Below, piece by piece: positions 1 through 9,723 of a stretch of 64,000 bases of DNA; the first letter of the stretch is position 1; each line of letters opens with the position of its first letter. The DNA lies in the NCBI RefSeq assembly GCF_013433315.1, contig NZ_WXVV01000003.1:124001-188000 (forward strand), in the 5' to 3' direction. The position numbers and the translations under genes were made by a program. The DNA is from Pseudomonas crudilactis. GTDB taxonomy: Bacteria > Pseudomonadota > Gammaproteobacteria > Pseudomonadales > Pseudomonadaceae. The notes under the pieces were generated by a model, which saw only the letters and a list, made by a program, of their open reading frames with translations, was not told the origin of the DNA and searched no databases.

Positions 1-1115
1 CCGAACGTCCGGGCCACCACATGCGTGAAACCTGGCATCCGCTGGGCGTGGTTGGCGTGATCAGTGCGTTCAACTTCCCGGTGGCGGTGTGGGCGTGGAA
101 TACCACGCTGGCGCTGGTCTGCGGCAACCCGGTGGTGTGGAAACCGTCGGAGAAAACTCCGCTGACCGCGTTGGCCTGTCAGGCGCTGTTCGACCGCGTG
201 GTGAAGAACTTCACCGATGCGCCGGCGAACCTGTGCCAGGTGATCATCGGTGGTCGCGATGCTGGCGAAGCGCTGGTTGATGACCCGCGTGTCGCACTGA
301 TCAGCGCCACTGGCAGCACACGCATGGGCCGCGAAGTGGCGCCGAAAGTCGCTGCGCGTTTCGCCCGCAGCATTCTCGAACTGGGCGGTAACAACGCGAT
401 GATCCTCGGCCCAAGCGCCGATCTCGACATGGCGGTGCGCGCGATTCTGTTCAGCGCCGTCGGCACGGCCGGTCAGCGTTGCACCACTCTGCGTCGACTG
501 ATTGCCCACGAGTCTGTGAAAGAAGAAATCGTCACCCGCCTCAAGGCTGCTTACTCGAAAGTGCGCATCGGCAACCCGCTGGAAGGCAATCTGGTTGGCC
601 CGTTGATCGACAAACACAGCTTCGAAAACATGCAGGACGCACTGGAGCAGGCGTTGAGCGAGGGTGGTCGGGTGTTCGGCGGCAAGCGTCAACTGGAAGA
701 CCAATTCCCCAATGCCTATTACGTTTCGCCGGCCATCGTTGAAATGCCTGAGCAGAGCGACGTGGTCTGCAGCGAAACCTTCGCGCCGATTCTGTACGTG
801 GTTGGCTACAGCGATTTCCAGGAAGCACTGCGCCTGAACAATGCCGTGCCGCAAGGCTTGTCGTCGTGCATCTTCACCACCGATGTGCGCGAGGCCGAGC
901 AGTTCATGTCGGCGGTCGGCAGTGATTGCGGCATCGCCAACGTCAACATCGGCCCGAGCGGTGCGGAAATTGGTGGCGCGTTTGGTGGTGAGAAAGAGAC
1001 CGGTGGTGGTCGTGAGTCCGGCTCGGACGCATGGCGCGCGTACATGCGCCGTCAGACCAACACCGTGAATTATTCGCTGGAGTTGCCGCTGGCGCAGGGC
1101 ATCACCTTCGACTGA
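1..1115 (+). CDS. amaB: Aldehyde dehydrogenase, probable piperideine-6-carboxylate (aminoadipate semialdehyde) dehydrogenase, 5'-truncated by window edge
   Basis: The reading frame is open through position 1, so the start lies upstream; the methionine at 21 is internal and is preceded by in-frame ERPGHH. The visible 370 or so residues carry the ALDH signature: the general-base Glu in LELGGNNA (codon 378-380) and the nucleophilic Cys in GQRCTT (codon 480-482). The sequence resembles the ALDH7 (antiquitin) branch, whose members oxidise 2-aminoadipate-6-semialdehyde/piperideine-6-carboxylate to 2-aminoadipate in lysine and pipecolate breakdown. The next gene looks like the pipecolate oxidase AmaA, which supports the amaB assignment over a generic aldehyde dehydrogenase. 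Expected location is the cytoplasm with NAD(P)+ as acceptor. Substrate assignment is inference from family and neighbour. Confidence 0.88.
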   Translation, partial: ERPGHHMRETWHPLGVVGVISAFNFPVAVWAWNTTLALVCGNPVVWKPSEKTPLTALACQALFDRVVKNFTDAPANLCQVIIGGRDAGEALVDDPRVALISATGSTRMGREVAPKVAARFARSILELGGNNAMILGPSADLDMAVRAILFSAVGTAGQRCTTLRRLIAHESVKEEIVTRLKAAYSKVRIGNPLEGNLVGPLIDKHSFENMQDALEQALSEGGRVFGGKRQLEDQFPNAYYVSPAIVEMPEQSDVVCSETFAPILYVVGYSDFQEALRLNNAVPQGLSSCIFTTDVREAEQFMSAVGSDCGIANVNIGPSGAEIGGAFGGEKETGGGRESGSDAWRAYMRRQTNTVNYSLELPLAQGITFD

Positions 1116-1133
1116 TTGGTGGAGATCCCTCCT

Positions 1134-1239
1134 TGTGGGAGCGAGCCTGCTCGCGAATACGGTGGGTCAGTCGACATAGATGTTGGCTGATATACCGCTT
1201 TCGTCGGAACGCCGCCCGGAGCAGGCTCGCTCCCACAGG
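1134..1239. repeat. REP/REPIN pair (variant right arm)
   Basis: Inverted pair of GTGGGAGCGAGC-type arms. The left arm continues into the usual GCTCGCGA palindrome. The right arm is interrupted: CGTCGGAACGCCGCCCGGA stands where TCGCGA normally occurs, the same variant seen near 22.4 kb. Confidence 0.85.
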
Positions 1240-1277
1240 GTATGCAGTGTTTGTTAGGTTTCTGTTGGAGTCTGGCA

Positions 1278-2561
1278 ATGCCGTTACGCGAAGAATGCCT
1301 GTGGGAAAAGCTCACGCCGCAAAGGCCGGATAACACCGCGCTCAAAGGCGAAGTCAAAGTCGATGTCTGCGTGATCGGCGCCGGGTTTACCGGGTTGTCG
1401 GCGGCGCTGCATCTGTTGGAAAAAGGCAAAAGCGTCTGCGTGCTGGAAGCTCATCGCGCCGGTCACGGTGGTTCCGGACGCAACGTCGGGCTGGTCAACG
1501 CCGGCATGTGGATCCCGCCGGACGAGATCGAAGCCGGTTTCGGCGAAGCGGTCGGCAGTCAGCTCAATCGCATGCTCGGGGCCGCACCTGCACTGGTGTT
1601 CAGCCTTGTGGACAAGTACAACATCGATTGCCAGTTACGCCGCGAAGGCACGTTGCACATGGCGCACAACGCCAAGGGCGAGGCGGATCTGCGCAGTCGT
1701 GAACAGCAATGGAAACGCCGAGGTGCGCCGGTCGAACTGCTCACCGGCAAGGCGTGCGAGCAAGCCACCGGTACGCAGAAGATCGCCGCGGCTTTGCTCG
1801 ATCGTCGCGCCGGCACGCTCAACCCGATGGCGTATGTCACCGGGCTGGCCAACGCGGTGAAAGGTCTCGGCGGGCAAATGTTCGATCATTCCCCGGTCAC
1901 TCGCCTTGAGCGTCAGGGCTCGAACTGGTCAGTGCAGACCGAGCACGGTTCAGTGCTGGCCGAGCAAGTGGTCATCGCCTCCAATGCCTACACCGAAGGC
2001 GACTGGACCGAACTCAAGCGCAACTTCTTCCCCGGTTATTACTATCAGGTCGCCTCGGTGCCGCTGAGCGAAGATGCCGCGCAGGAAATCCTCCCGGGCG
2101 GGCAGGGCTCGTGGGATACCCGTCAAGTCTTGAGCAGCATCCGCCGTGACAAGGAAGGGCGCTTGTTGCTCGGCAGCCTCGGCAATGGCAATCAGAAACC
2201 GACCTGGTTTCTCAAGGCCTGGGCCGACCGCGTGCAGCAGCATTACTTCCCCAATCTGAAACCCGTCGAGTGGGAATGCACCTGGACCGGGCGCATCGCG
2301 TTCACGCCTGATCACCTCATGCGCCTGTTCGAGCCGGCGCCGGGACTGGTGGCCGTCACCGGTTACAACGGTCGCGGCGTCACCACTGGCACCGTGGTCG
2401 GCAAAGCCTTCGCCGACTATCTGTGCAACGGCGACCCGCAAGCCCTGCCGATTCCCTTCGCACCGATGCAGCCCCTGGCCGGCGTGGGCTTGCGCAGTTG
2501 TTTGTATGAGGCCGGATTCTCGCTGTATCACGCGGGCCAGTGCCTGCGCATCGTGATTTGA
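1278..2561 (+). CDS. amaA: FAD-dependent oxidoreductase, probable L-pipecolate oxidase
   Basis: 427 residues of the DAO family. The N-terminus has a Rossmann dinucleotide-binding motif, VIGAGFTG, at residues 32-39, followed by the acidic residue of the ADP-ribose pocket (VLEA) and the GHGGSGRNVG stretch typical of glycine/sarcosine/pipecolate oxidases. The C-terminal GYNGRGVTTGT closes the FAD site. The ATG at 1278 is chosen because GGAG lies 7 nt upstream and because the family normally starts about 30 residues before the GxGxxG motif; the frame stays open upstream without a ribosome site. It lies directly after amaB, separated only by a REP pair. AmaA and AmaB act consecutively: pipecolate to piperideine-6-carboxylate, then to aminoadipate. 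A different amine substrate is possible. Confidence 0.85.
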   Translation: MPLREECLWEKLTPQRPDNTALKGEVKVDVCVIGAGFTGLSAALHLLEKGKSVCVLEAHRAGHGGSGRNVGLVNAGMWIPPDEIEAGFGEAVGSQLNRMLGAAPALVFSLVDKYNIDCQLRREGTLHMAHNAKGEADLRSREQQWKRRGAPVELLTGKACEQATGTQKIAAALLDRRAGTLNPMAYVTGLANAVKGLGGQMFDHSPVTRLERQGSNWSVQTEHGSVLAEQVVIASNAYTEGDWTELKRNFFPGYYYQVASVPLSEDAAQEILPGGQGSWDTRQVLSSIRRDKEGRLLLGSLGNGNQKPTWFLKAWADRVQQHYFPNLKPVEWECTWTGRIAFTPDHLMRLFEPAPGLVAVTGYNGRGVTTGTVVGKAFADYLCNGDPQALPIPFAPMQPLAGVGLRSCLYEAGFSLYHAGQCLRIVI

Positions 2562-2852
2562 GTGTTGAAATATGTTGCCGGAAGCGGCGCTTTTCGATGC
2601 AGCGACTAGCCTGTAATGGTGCGGGTTGTAGCAGTCCCGCACCAACAGTGTGCAGTTCGGTGACGCGGGCTGTTACAGGCTGGTTGCACGTCGTTTGGCG
2701 CCGCGGTTGCAATGATGGCGCGTGTGGGTTGCGCCTGAAAAAATAAATGGTTTCACCTTCCGCGGTTTAGACGGTTGCACGCCCAATGAAAATGGGAACG
2801 AAACAGTCGAAATAACAAGAAAGCAGCGACTTTTTGAAGAATAAAAAACCGA
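2562..2852. other. Intergenic region between amaA and braC
   Basis: About 290 bases without a convincing gene. It becomes A-rich toward its right end, ahead of the sigma-54 promoter. Short frames here have no ribosome site or recognisable product. Confidence 0.6.
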
Positions 2853-2868
2853 TGGCACGGCCCTTGCT
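2853..2868 (+). promoter_or_regulatory. Sigma-54 (RpoN) promoter of braC
   Basis: TGGCACGGCCCTTGCT matches the consensus TGGCACG-N4-TTGCW at every defined position, with GG (2854-2855) and GC (2866-2867) exactly 10 nt apart. Transcription would begin near 2880, about 50 nt before the braC ATG. That rules out the longer upstream frame as the start and suggests nitrogen control. An upstream activator site was not identified. Confidence 0.85.
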
Positions 2869-2929
2869 CAGAGCATTCATTGAAGTGAAGTCGCAGTGCC
2901 AACTAAAAAAAACCTTGGAGCACCACCTC

Positions 2930-4063
2930 ATGTCCCAGACGTTTTACAAGAAAGGCTTTCTGGCCCTCGCAGTGGCTACTGCGTTGGGTGTTTCTGCGTT
3001 TGCTCAAGCTGATGTGAAAATCGGTGTAGCGGGTCCAATGACGGGCGCCAACGCGGCATTTGGCGAGCAGTACATGAAGGGTGCACAGGCGGCGGCTGAC
3101 GCGGTCAACGCGGCGGGCGGCGTCAACGGGGAGAAAATCGTTCTGGTTAAAGGCGATGACGCCTGCGAGCCGAAGCAGGCCGTGACGGTCGCCAAGGACC
3201 TCACCAACCAGAAAGTCGCTGGTGTGGTCGGGCACTTCTGCTCCTCTTCGACCATTCCCGCCTCGGAAATCTACGACGAAGCCGGGATCATCGCGATCAC
3301 CCCGGGTTCGACCAACCCACAAGTCACCGAGCGTGGCCTCAGCGCCATGTTCCGTATGTGCGGGCGTGACGACCAGCAAGGCATTGTGGCCGGCGACTAC
3401 ATCGTTGATGTGCTCAAGGGCAAGAAAGTCGTCGTGCTGCACGACAAGGACACCTACGGCCAAGGCCTGGCGGATGCCACCAAGGCACAACTGGTCAAGC
3501 GCGGCGTGACGCCCGTGTTGTACGAAGGCCTGACCCGTGGCGAAAAAGACTTCAGCACCATCGTCACCAAGATCCGTGGCGCTGGCGCCGACGTCGTCTA
3601 CTTCGGCGGTCTGCACCCGGAGGCCGGCCCGCTGGTTCGCCAACTGCGTGAACAAGGCCTGAAAGACGTCAAGTTCATGTCCGATGACGGCATCGTGACT
3701 GACGAACTGGTGACCACCGCCGGTGGCCCGCAATTCGTCGACGGCGTGCTGATGACCTTTGGCGCCGACCCACGCCTGCTGCCAGACAGCAAGACCGTGG
3801 TAGACGCTTTCCGCAAGGCCGGTACCGAGCCTGAGGGCTACACCCTGTACGCCTACGCTTCGGTGCAGACCCTGGCTGCCGCATTCAACGGCGCCAAGTC
3901 CAACAAGGGCGAAGAGGCTGCAGCCTGGCTGAAGAAAAATCCGGTGAAAACCGTCATGGGTGAAAAAACCTGGGACTCCAAGGGCGACCTGAAAGTCTCC
4001 GACTACGTGGTTTACCAGTGGGACAAGGACGGCAAATATCACCAGTTGGAAAAACAGAAGTAA
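2930..4063 (+). CDS. braC: Branched-chain amino acid ABC transporter, periplasmic binding protein
   Basis: 377 residues. A Sec signal peptide (basic MSQTFYKKG, hydrophobic core, cut near AFAQA-DVK) leads into a type I periplasmic binding domain beginning KIGVAGPMTGANAAFGEQY, characteristic of the LivJ/LivK/BraC family. It captures Leu, Ile, Val (and often Ala or Thr) in the periplasm and delivers them to the BraDE channel. The start at 2930 has TTGGAG 9 nt upstream and lies downstream of the sigma-54 promoter. It is the first gene of braCDEFG but is separated from braD by a REP pair and a hairpin, an arrangement that usually lets the abundant binding protein be expressed above the membrane parts. 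Confidence 0.93.
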   Translation: MSQTFYKKGFLALAVATALGVSAFAQADVKIGVAGPMTGANAAFGEQYMKGAQAAADAVNAAGGVNGEKIVLVKGDDACEPKQAVTVAKDLTNQKVAGVVGHFCSSSTIPASEIYDEAGIIAITPGSTNPQVTERGLSAMFRMCGRDDQQGIVAGDYIVDVLKGKKVVVLHDKDTYGQGLADATKAQLVKRGVTPVLYEGLTRGEKDFSTIVTKIRGAGADVVYFGGLHPEAGPLVRQLREQGLKDVKFMSDDGIVTDELVTTAGGPQFVDGVLMTFGADPRLLPDSKTVVDAFRKAGTEPEGYTLYAYASVQTLAAAFNGAKSNKGEEAAAWLKKNPVKTVMGEKTWDSKGDLKVSDYVVYQWDKDGKYHQLEKQK

Positions 4064-4094
4064 GGGCTGACGCGATCAGTTAACCCACGATCCC

Positions 4095-4186
4095 CTGTGG
4101 GAGCGAGCTTGCTCGCGAATACGGGGTGTCAGTCGCCATAAACGGTAGCTGATACACCGCTTTCGCGAGCAAGCTCGCTCCCACAA
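4095..4186. repeat. REP/REPIN pair
   Basis: Convergent GTGGGAGCGAGCTTGCTCGCGA arms around a roughly 45-base spacer, between braC and braD. It may stabilise the braC message end. Confidence 0.85.
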
Positions 4187-4252
4187 GGGCCGGTTGGTTT
4201 TTCTGGACGCGCTCTGACATTGCTCCGACGTAAATCTGTATTTTTCCTAGAA

Positions 4253-4280
4253 GAACCGCACACCTCGGGTGTGCAGGTTC
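4253..4280 (+). promoter_or_regulatory. Hairpin in the braC-braD spacer
   Basis: GAACC-GCACACC, loop TCG, GGTGTGC-A-GGTTC: a 12-bp stem with one bulged A, no following T-tract, ending 20 nt before the braD ATG. Possible processing site or translational control element; its function is inferred only from position. Confidence 0.55.
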
Positions 4281-4300
4281 TCACTGCGTGAGATTGCGTT

Positions 4301-5215
<915 letters not shown>

Positions 5216-5218
5216 GCG

Positions 5219-6520
5219 ATGTCTTCAACCACTCAAAAATCCATCGATATCAAAAAAAGCCTGGTTGAGGCGATTCTTGCCGGCCTGATTGCCCTGATCG
5301 TTTTCGGACCGATTGTCGGCGTTGTGCTCGAGGGTTACAGCTTCAACCTCGAACCGACCCGCGTGGCCTGGATCATCGGCATTGTCATGATTGGCCGCTT
5401 TGCCCTCAGCCTGTTCCTGCAAACGCCCAAGGGCCTGAAAATTCTCGACGGATTCGAGAGCACCGGTTCCGGTGTGCATGTGTTGCCTGCCGATCACAAA
5501 TCCTCGCTGCGCTGGATCATCCCGCTGCTGATTGTGCTGGCGATCATCGTGCCGTTTGTCTCCAACTCCTATCTGCTGGGCGTGGTCATCCTCGGGTTGA
5601 TCTACGTGCTGCTGGGGCTGGGGCTGAACATCGTGGTCGGTCTGGCCGGTCTGCTCGACCTCGGTTACGTGGCGTTCTACGCCATTGGTGCCTACGGTCT
5701 GGCGCTGGGTTATCAATACCTCGGTCTGGGTTTCTGGACCGTACTCCCGCTGGCGGCGATCACTGCCGGGCTGGCCGGGTGCATCCTCGGTTTCCCGGTG
5801 TTGCGTCTGCATGGCGATTACCTGGCGATCGTGACCCTGGGCTTCGGTGAAATCATTCGCCTGATCCTCAACAACTGGTTGTCGCTGACTGGTGGCCCGA
5901 ACGGCATGCCGGCGCCGCTGCCGACGTTCTTCGGTCTGGAGTTCGGCAAGCGGGCGAAGGATGGCGGGGTGCCGTTTCATGAGTTCTTCGGTATCGCCTA
6001 CAACCCGGACGTGAAGTACTACTTCATCTACGCGGTGTTGTTCCTGGTGGTACTGGCCGTGCTGTACATCAAGCATCGTCTGGTGAAAATGCCGGTCGGC
6101 CGCGCTTGGGAAGCTCTGCGTGAAGATGAAATCGCTTGCCGTTCGATGGGGCTCAACCACGTGCTGGTCAAGCTCTCGGCGTTCACCATCGGTGCGTCGA
6201 CCGCAGGTCTCGCCGGGGTGTTTTTCGCGACCTACCAAGGCTTCGTCAACCCGACCTCGTTCACCTTCTTCGAATCGGCACTGATCCTCGCCATCGTTGT
6301 GCTCGGCGGGATGGGCTCGACCATCGGCGTGGTGATTGCGGCATTCGTACTCACCGTCGCTCCGGAATTGCTGCGCGGCTTCGCCGAATATCGCGTGCTG
6401 CTGTTCGGCATCCTGATGGTATTGATGATGATCTGGCGACCACGCGGGCTGATTCGTATCAGCCGTACCGGGGTCACTCCACGCAAAGGTGCCATTCACT
6501 ATGAGAGGACTGCGCCATGA
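5219..6520 (+). CDS. braE: Branched-chain amino acid ABC transporter permease (LivM type)
   Basis: 433 residues. An N-terminal extension of roughly 100 residues with two or three membrane segments precedes the conserved LivM core (GLGLNIVVGLAGLLDLGYVA, then LHGDYLAIVTLGFGEIIRL). The extension is usual for pseudomonad BraE. The coupling helix is near GRAWEALREDEIACRSMGLN. It pairs with BraD in the membrane. The final codons overlap braF by 4 nt (ATGA), implying translational coupling. Confidence 0.93.
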   Translation: MSSTTQKSIDIKKSLVEAILAGLIALIVFGPIVGVVLEGYSFNLEPTRVAWIIGIVMIGRFALSLFLQTPKGLKILDGFESTGSGVHVLPADHKSSLRWIIPLLIVLAIIVPFVSNSYLLGVVILGLIYVLLGLGLNIVVGLAGLLDLGYVAFYAIGAYGLALGYQYLGLGFWTVLPLAAITAGLAGCILGFPVLRLHGDYLAIVTLGFGEIIRLILNNWLSLTGGPNGMPAPLPTFFGLEFGKRAKDGGVPFHEFFGIAYNPDVKYYFIYAVLFLVVLAVLYIKHRLVKMPVGRAWEALREDEIACRSMGLNHVLVKLSAFTIGASTAGLAGVFFATYQGFVNPTSFTFFESALILAIVVLGGMGSTIGVVIAAFVLTVAPELLRGFAEYRVLLFGILMVLMMIWRPRGLIRISRTGVTPRKGAIHYERTAP

Positions 6521-7389
6521 GTGAAGTCGTACTCTCTGTCGAAAAACTGATGATGCATTTCGGTGGCATCAAGGCGCTGAGTGATGTCAGCCTGAAGGTC
6601 AAACGCAACTCGATCTTCGCCCTGATCGGCCCCAACGGCGCCGGCAAGACCACGGTGTTCAACTGCCTGACCGGGTTCTACAAAGCCTCCGGCGGCAAGA
6701 TCGAACTCAACGTGCGCGGCCAGCAGACCAACGTCATCCAGTTGCTGGGCGAGTCGTTCAAACCGACGGATTTTGTCTCGCCGAAATCTTTCCTCAGCCG
6801 CATGTACTACAAGATGTTCGGCGGTACGCACCTGGTAAACCGTGCAGGTCTGGCCCGTACCTTCCAGAACATTCGCCTGTTCAAAGAGATGTCGGTGCTG
6901 GAAAACCTGCTGGTGGCCCAGCACATGTGGGTCAACCGCAACATGCTTGCCGGCATCCTCAATACCAAGGGCTATCGCAAGGCCGAAAGCGATGCGCTGG
7001 ACTGCGCGTTCTATTGGCTGGAAGTGGTCGATCTGGTCGACTGCGCCAACCGTCTCGCCGGTGAGCTCTCGTACGGTCAGCAACGCCGTCTGGAGATTGC
7101 CCGAGCCATGTGCACGCGGCCGCAGATCATCTGCCTCGACGAACCGGCCGCCGGCCTCAACCCTCAGGAAACCGAAGCGCTGAGCGCGATGATCCGGCTG
7201 CTGCGCGACGAGCACGATCTGACCGTGGTACTGATCGAACACGACATGGGCATGGTTATGAGTATTTCCGACCACATCGTGGTGCTGGACCACGGCATCG
7301 TCATTGCCGAAGGCGGACCTGAAGCCATTCGCAACGACCCGAAAGTGATTGCCGCCTACCTGGGCGCCGACGAAGAGGAGCTGGTATGA
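6517..7389 (+). CDS. braF: Branched-chain amino acid ABC transporter ATP-binding protein (LivG type)
   Basis: 290 residues. Walker A GPNGAGKTT near residue 40, the ABC signature in the LivG form (LSYGQQRRLEIARAM), Walker B ICLDEPAAGLNP and the H-loop VLIEHDMG. An insert between Walker A and the Q-loop (about residues 70-100) is typical of the pseudomonad protein. It is a cytoplasmic ATPase that works with BraG, overlapping both neighbours by 4 nt. Confidence 0.93.
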   Translation: MSEVVLSVEKLMMHFGGIKALSDVSLKVKRNSIFALIGPNGAGKTTVFNCLTGFYKASGGKIELNVRGQQTNVIQLLGESFKPTDFVSPKSFLSRMYYKMFGGTHLVNRAGLARTFQNIRLFKEMSVLENLLVAQHMWVNRNMLAGILNTKGYRKAESDALDCAFYWLEVVDLVDCANRLAGELSYGQQRRLEIARAMCTRPQIICLDEPAAGLNPQETEALSAMIRLLRDEHDLTVVLIEHDMGMVMSISDHIVVLDHGIVIAEGGPEAIRNDPKVIAAYLGADEEELV

Positions 7390-8102
7390 CGCAACCGATC
7401 CTCGAACTCAAAGACCTCGACGTGTTCTATGGCCCGATCCAGGCACTCAAAGGTGTTTCGCTGCAGATCAACGAAGGGGAAACCGTCAGCCTGATCGGCT
7501 CCAACGGTGCCGGTAAATCGACGTTGCTGATGTCGATCTTCGGTCAGCCACGGGCGGCGAGCGGGCAGATTCTCTATCAAGGCGTCGACATTACCCACAA
7601 GTCTTCGCACTACATCGCCTCCAACGGCATTGCGCAGTCGCCGGAAGGGCGGCGGGTGTTCCCCGACATGACCGTCGAGGAAAACCTGCTGATGGGCACC
7701 ATCCCGATTGGCGACAAGTACGCCAAAGAGGACATGCAGCGCATGTTTACGCTGTTCCCACGGCTTGAAGAGCGGCGTACCCAGCGAGCGATGACCATGT
7801 CCGGTGGTGAGCAGCAGATGCTCGCCATTGCCCGGGCGTTGATGAGCCGTCCGAAGTTGTTGCTGCTAGATGAGCCGAGCCTCGGGTTGGCGCCGATTGT
7901 GGTGAAGCAGATCTTTGCGACCCTGCGCGAATTGGCGAAAACCGGCATGACCATTTTTCTGGTCGAGCAGAACGCCAACCATGCGCTGAAGCTGTCGGAC
8001 CGCGCGTATGTGATGGTCAACGGAGAGATTCGCCTTACCGGTACAGGTAAAGAGCTGTTGGTGAACGAGGAGGTGCGTAACGCCTATCTGGGCGGGCACT
8101 GA
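7386..8102 (+). CDS. braG: Branched-chain amino acid ABC transporter ATP-binding protein (LivF type)
   Basis: 238 residues. Walker A GSNGAGKST, signature MSGGEQQMLAIARAL, Walker B LLLDEPSLGLAP and H-loop FLVEQNANHAL, the standard LivF set. It starts within the braF stop (ATGA) and is the last gene of the operon; a rho-independent terminator follows 20 nt downstream. Confidence 0.93.
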   Translation: MTQPILELKDLDVFYGPIQALKGVSLQINEGETVSLIGSNGAGKSTLLMSIFGQPRAASGQILYQGVDITHKSSHYIASNGIAQSPEGRRVFPDMTVEENLLMGTIPIGDKYAKEDMQRMFTLFPRLEERRTQRAMTMSGGEQQMLAIARALMSRPKLLLLDEPSLGLAPIVVKQIFATLRELAKTGMTIFLVEQNANHALKLSDRAYVMVNGEIRLTGTGKELLVNEEVRNAYLGGH

Positions 8103-8121
8103 TTAATCACAAGTTGTCCAC

Positions 8122-8153
8122 AAACCCCGACACGCAAATGTCGGGGTTTTTTT
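8122..8153 (+). terminator. Rho-independent terminator of bra operon
   Basis: AAACCCCGACA, loop CGCAAA, TGTCGGGGTTT, then a run of T. Perfect 11-bp stem immediately after braG. Confidence 0.92.
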
Positions 8154-8178
8154 ATCTCTTGAATCCACCGCAAACCCC

Positions 8179-8270
8179 TGTAGGAGTGAGCCAGCTCGCG
8201 ATCGCGGTTTCCCATTCGCCATTACCGATGACTGATACACCGCTATCGCGAGCAGGCTCACTCCTACAGT
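8179..8270. repeat. REP/REPIN pair (CTGTAGGAGTGAGC variant)
   Basis: Inverted arms CTGTAGGAGTGAGC...GCTCACTCCTACAG. A sequence variant of the family used elsewhere in the window. Confidence 0.8.
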
Positions 8271-8942
8271 TGTTCTGCGCCAGATCCCAGAATTGTGGAA
8301 AACAAATTCCCGAAGCTGCCAAAGCGCGACATATAGACGCTGCAAATGGCTGTTTTTCCACAGTTTTGACTTGTCCCCGGTTACTGTGGAGCTGGCTGTG
8401 AATAACGTGGGTGTATCTGGCTGCAGGCCTTGTAAAACGTGGCCTTCAAGTGTGTGGTTGTTTTTTGATCAAGCGTTTTTACGGAAGCTGAAGGCGTCGT
8501 TGTCAACCCTTTTCTGGGCATCGTCTCTTAGGCAATTCGATGGGATCAAGCCTGTGGATAAGTCTGTGATTAAACTCTGGAAAGACTGCGCTGAGGGCCG
8601 TAATTACTGGCCTCGCGCAATCGCTGCGTTGACGCGTCAGTCGTGCAAAATGCCATGTTCGGCACACCTGCCACTTCAGGGTCAAGCAAAAAACTTTCTA
8701 TTTCGCCCGCAAAGCCTTGTGTGGCGCGGCTTTGCGCGTTTGTACTTGCCCCCGGAAACTGTGGAAGGGACTGTGGATAACATGCGTGCACATGGCTACA
8801 GGCCACGGTGGCTATGGCGTTGGTGCGGTTGGTTGTTTCTTGTACAGCTTGTGGGTGTTGCCCGTGAATGCGCGGGCGGGCATGCTGCCTGCTGATTTTC
8901 TATTCCAAGGGCTGCCCCGGCGGCCGAAGCAAGGAGAACACG
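8271..8942. other. Gene-poor region with a cluster of DnaA-box-like sites
   Basis: About 670 bases with no recognisable gene. Matches to the DnaA box TTWTNCACA are at 8294-8302 (minus), 8354-8362 (plus, TTTTCCACA), 8397-8405 (minus), 8553-8561 and 8772-8780 (both exact TTATCCACA on minus). A degenerate direct repeat, CTTGYCCCCGG...ACTGTGGA...CTGTGRATAAC, occurs at about 8369-8430 and again 375 bases later at about 8744-8805. A 200-codon frame at 8293-8895 crosses it but is rich in Trp and Cys and lacks a credible ribosome site, so it is not called as a gene. Confidence 0.5.
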
Positions 8943-9707
8943 ATGTCCAACACCCTGTTTATCACCGGCGCGACGTCCGGATTTGGTGAAGCCTGTGCCC
9001 GCCGTTTTGCCGAGGCAGGCTGGAAACTGGTGCTGACCGGCCGTCGTGAGGAACGCCTGAGCGCCCTGTGCGCCGAATTGTCGAAGCAAACCGAAGTGCA
9101 CGGTCTGGTCCTCGATGTGCGTGATCGCAAGGCGATGGAGGAGGCGATTGCCAACTTGCCGCCATCGTTCGCCAAACTGCGTGGCCTGATCAACAACGCT
9201 GGCCTGGCGCTGGGCGTGGACCCGGCGCCGAAGTGCGATCTGGACGATTGGGACACCATGGTCGACACCAACGTCAAAGGCCTGATGTACGCCACGCGCT
9301 TGCTGCTGCCACGCCTGATCTCCCATGGCCGTGGCGCCGGTATCGTCAACCTGGGCTCCATCGCCGGTAATTATCCGTATCCGGGCAGCCATGTGTATGG
9401 CGCGACCAAGGCGTTCGTTAAACAGTTTTCGCTGAACCTGCGCTGCGACTTGCAGGGCACCGGCGTGCGCGTCAGCAACATCGAGCCGGGTCTGTGCGAA
9501 AGCGAGTTCTCGCTGGTGCGCTTCGCCGGTGATCAGGAGCGTTACAACGCGACCTACGCCGGTGCCGAGCCGATCCAGCCGCAGGACATCGCCGAGACGA
9601 TTTTCTGGGTGATGAATGCGCCGGCGCACATCAACATCAACAGCCTGGAATTGATGCCGGTGAGCCAGACCTGGGCGGGTTTTGCGATCGAGCGGAACAA
9701 GGTTTAA
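8943..9707 (+). CDS. Short-chain dehydrogenase/reductase (YdfG-like)
   Basis: 254 residues with the classical SDR layout: cofactor motif TGATSGFG at 8-15, NNAG, catalytic Ser139 (NLGSIAG) and Tyr152-x3-Lys156 (YGATK). Sequence and length resemble the NADP-dependent 3-hydroxy acid/serine dehydrogenase YdfG group, though the substrate cannot be fixed from sequence. The ATG at 8943 is preceded by AAGGAG. A longer upstream frame exists but lacks a ribosome site. It is monocistronic, flanked by the DnaA-box-rich spacer and a REP pair. Confidence 0.85.
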   Translation: MSNTLFITGATSGFGEACARRFAEAGWKLVLTGRREERLSALCAELSKQTEVHGLVLDVRDRKAMEEAIANLPPSFAKLRGLINNAGLALGVDPAPKCDLDDWDTMVDTNVKGLMYATRLLLPRLISHGRGAGIVNLGSIAGNYPYPGSHVYGATKAFVKQFSLNLRCDLQGTGVRVSNIEPGLCESEFSLVRFAGDQERYNATYAGAEPIQPQDIAETIFWVMNAPAHININSLELMPVSQTWAGFAIERNKV

Positions 9708-9723
9708 GACCGCGCTGAAGCCA

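Noticed and set aside
2834..2929. Upstream extension of braC to 2834
   Set aside because: It would begin before the predicted sigma-54 transcription start and adds 32 residues ahead of a good signal peptide.
8293..8895. 200-codon plus-strand frame in the DnaA-box region
   Set aside because: Trp/Cys-rich, no credible ribosome site, and its internal protein repeat is explained by the DNA repeat.
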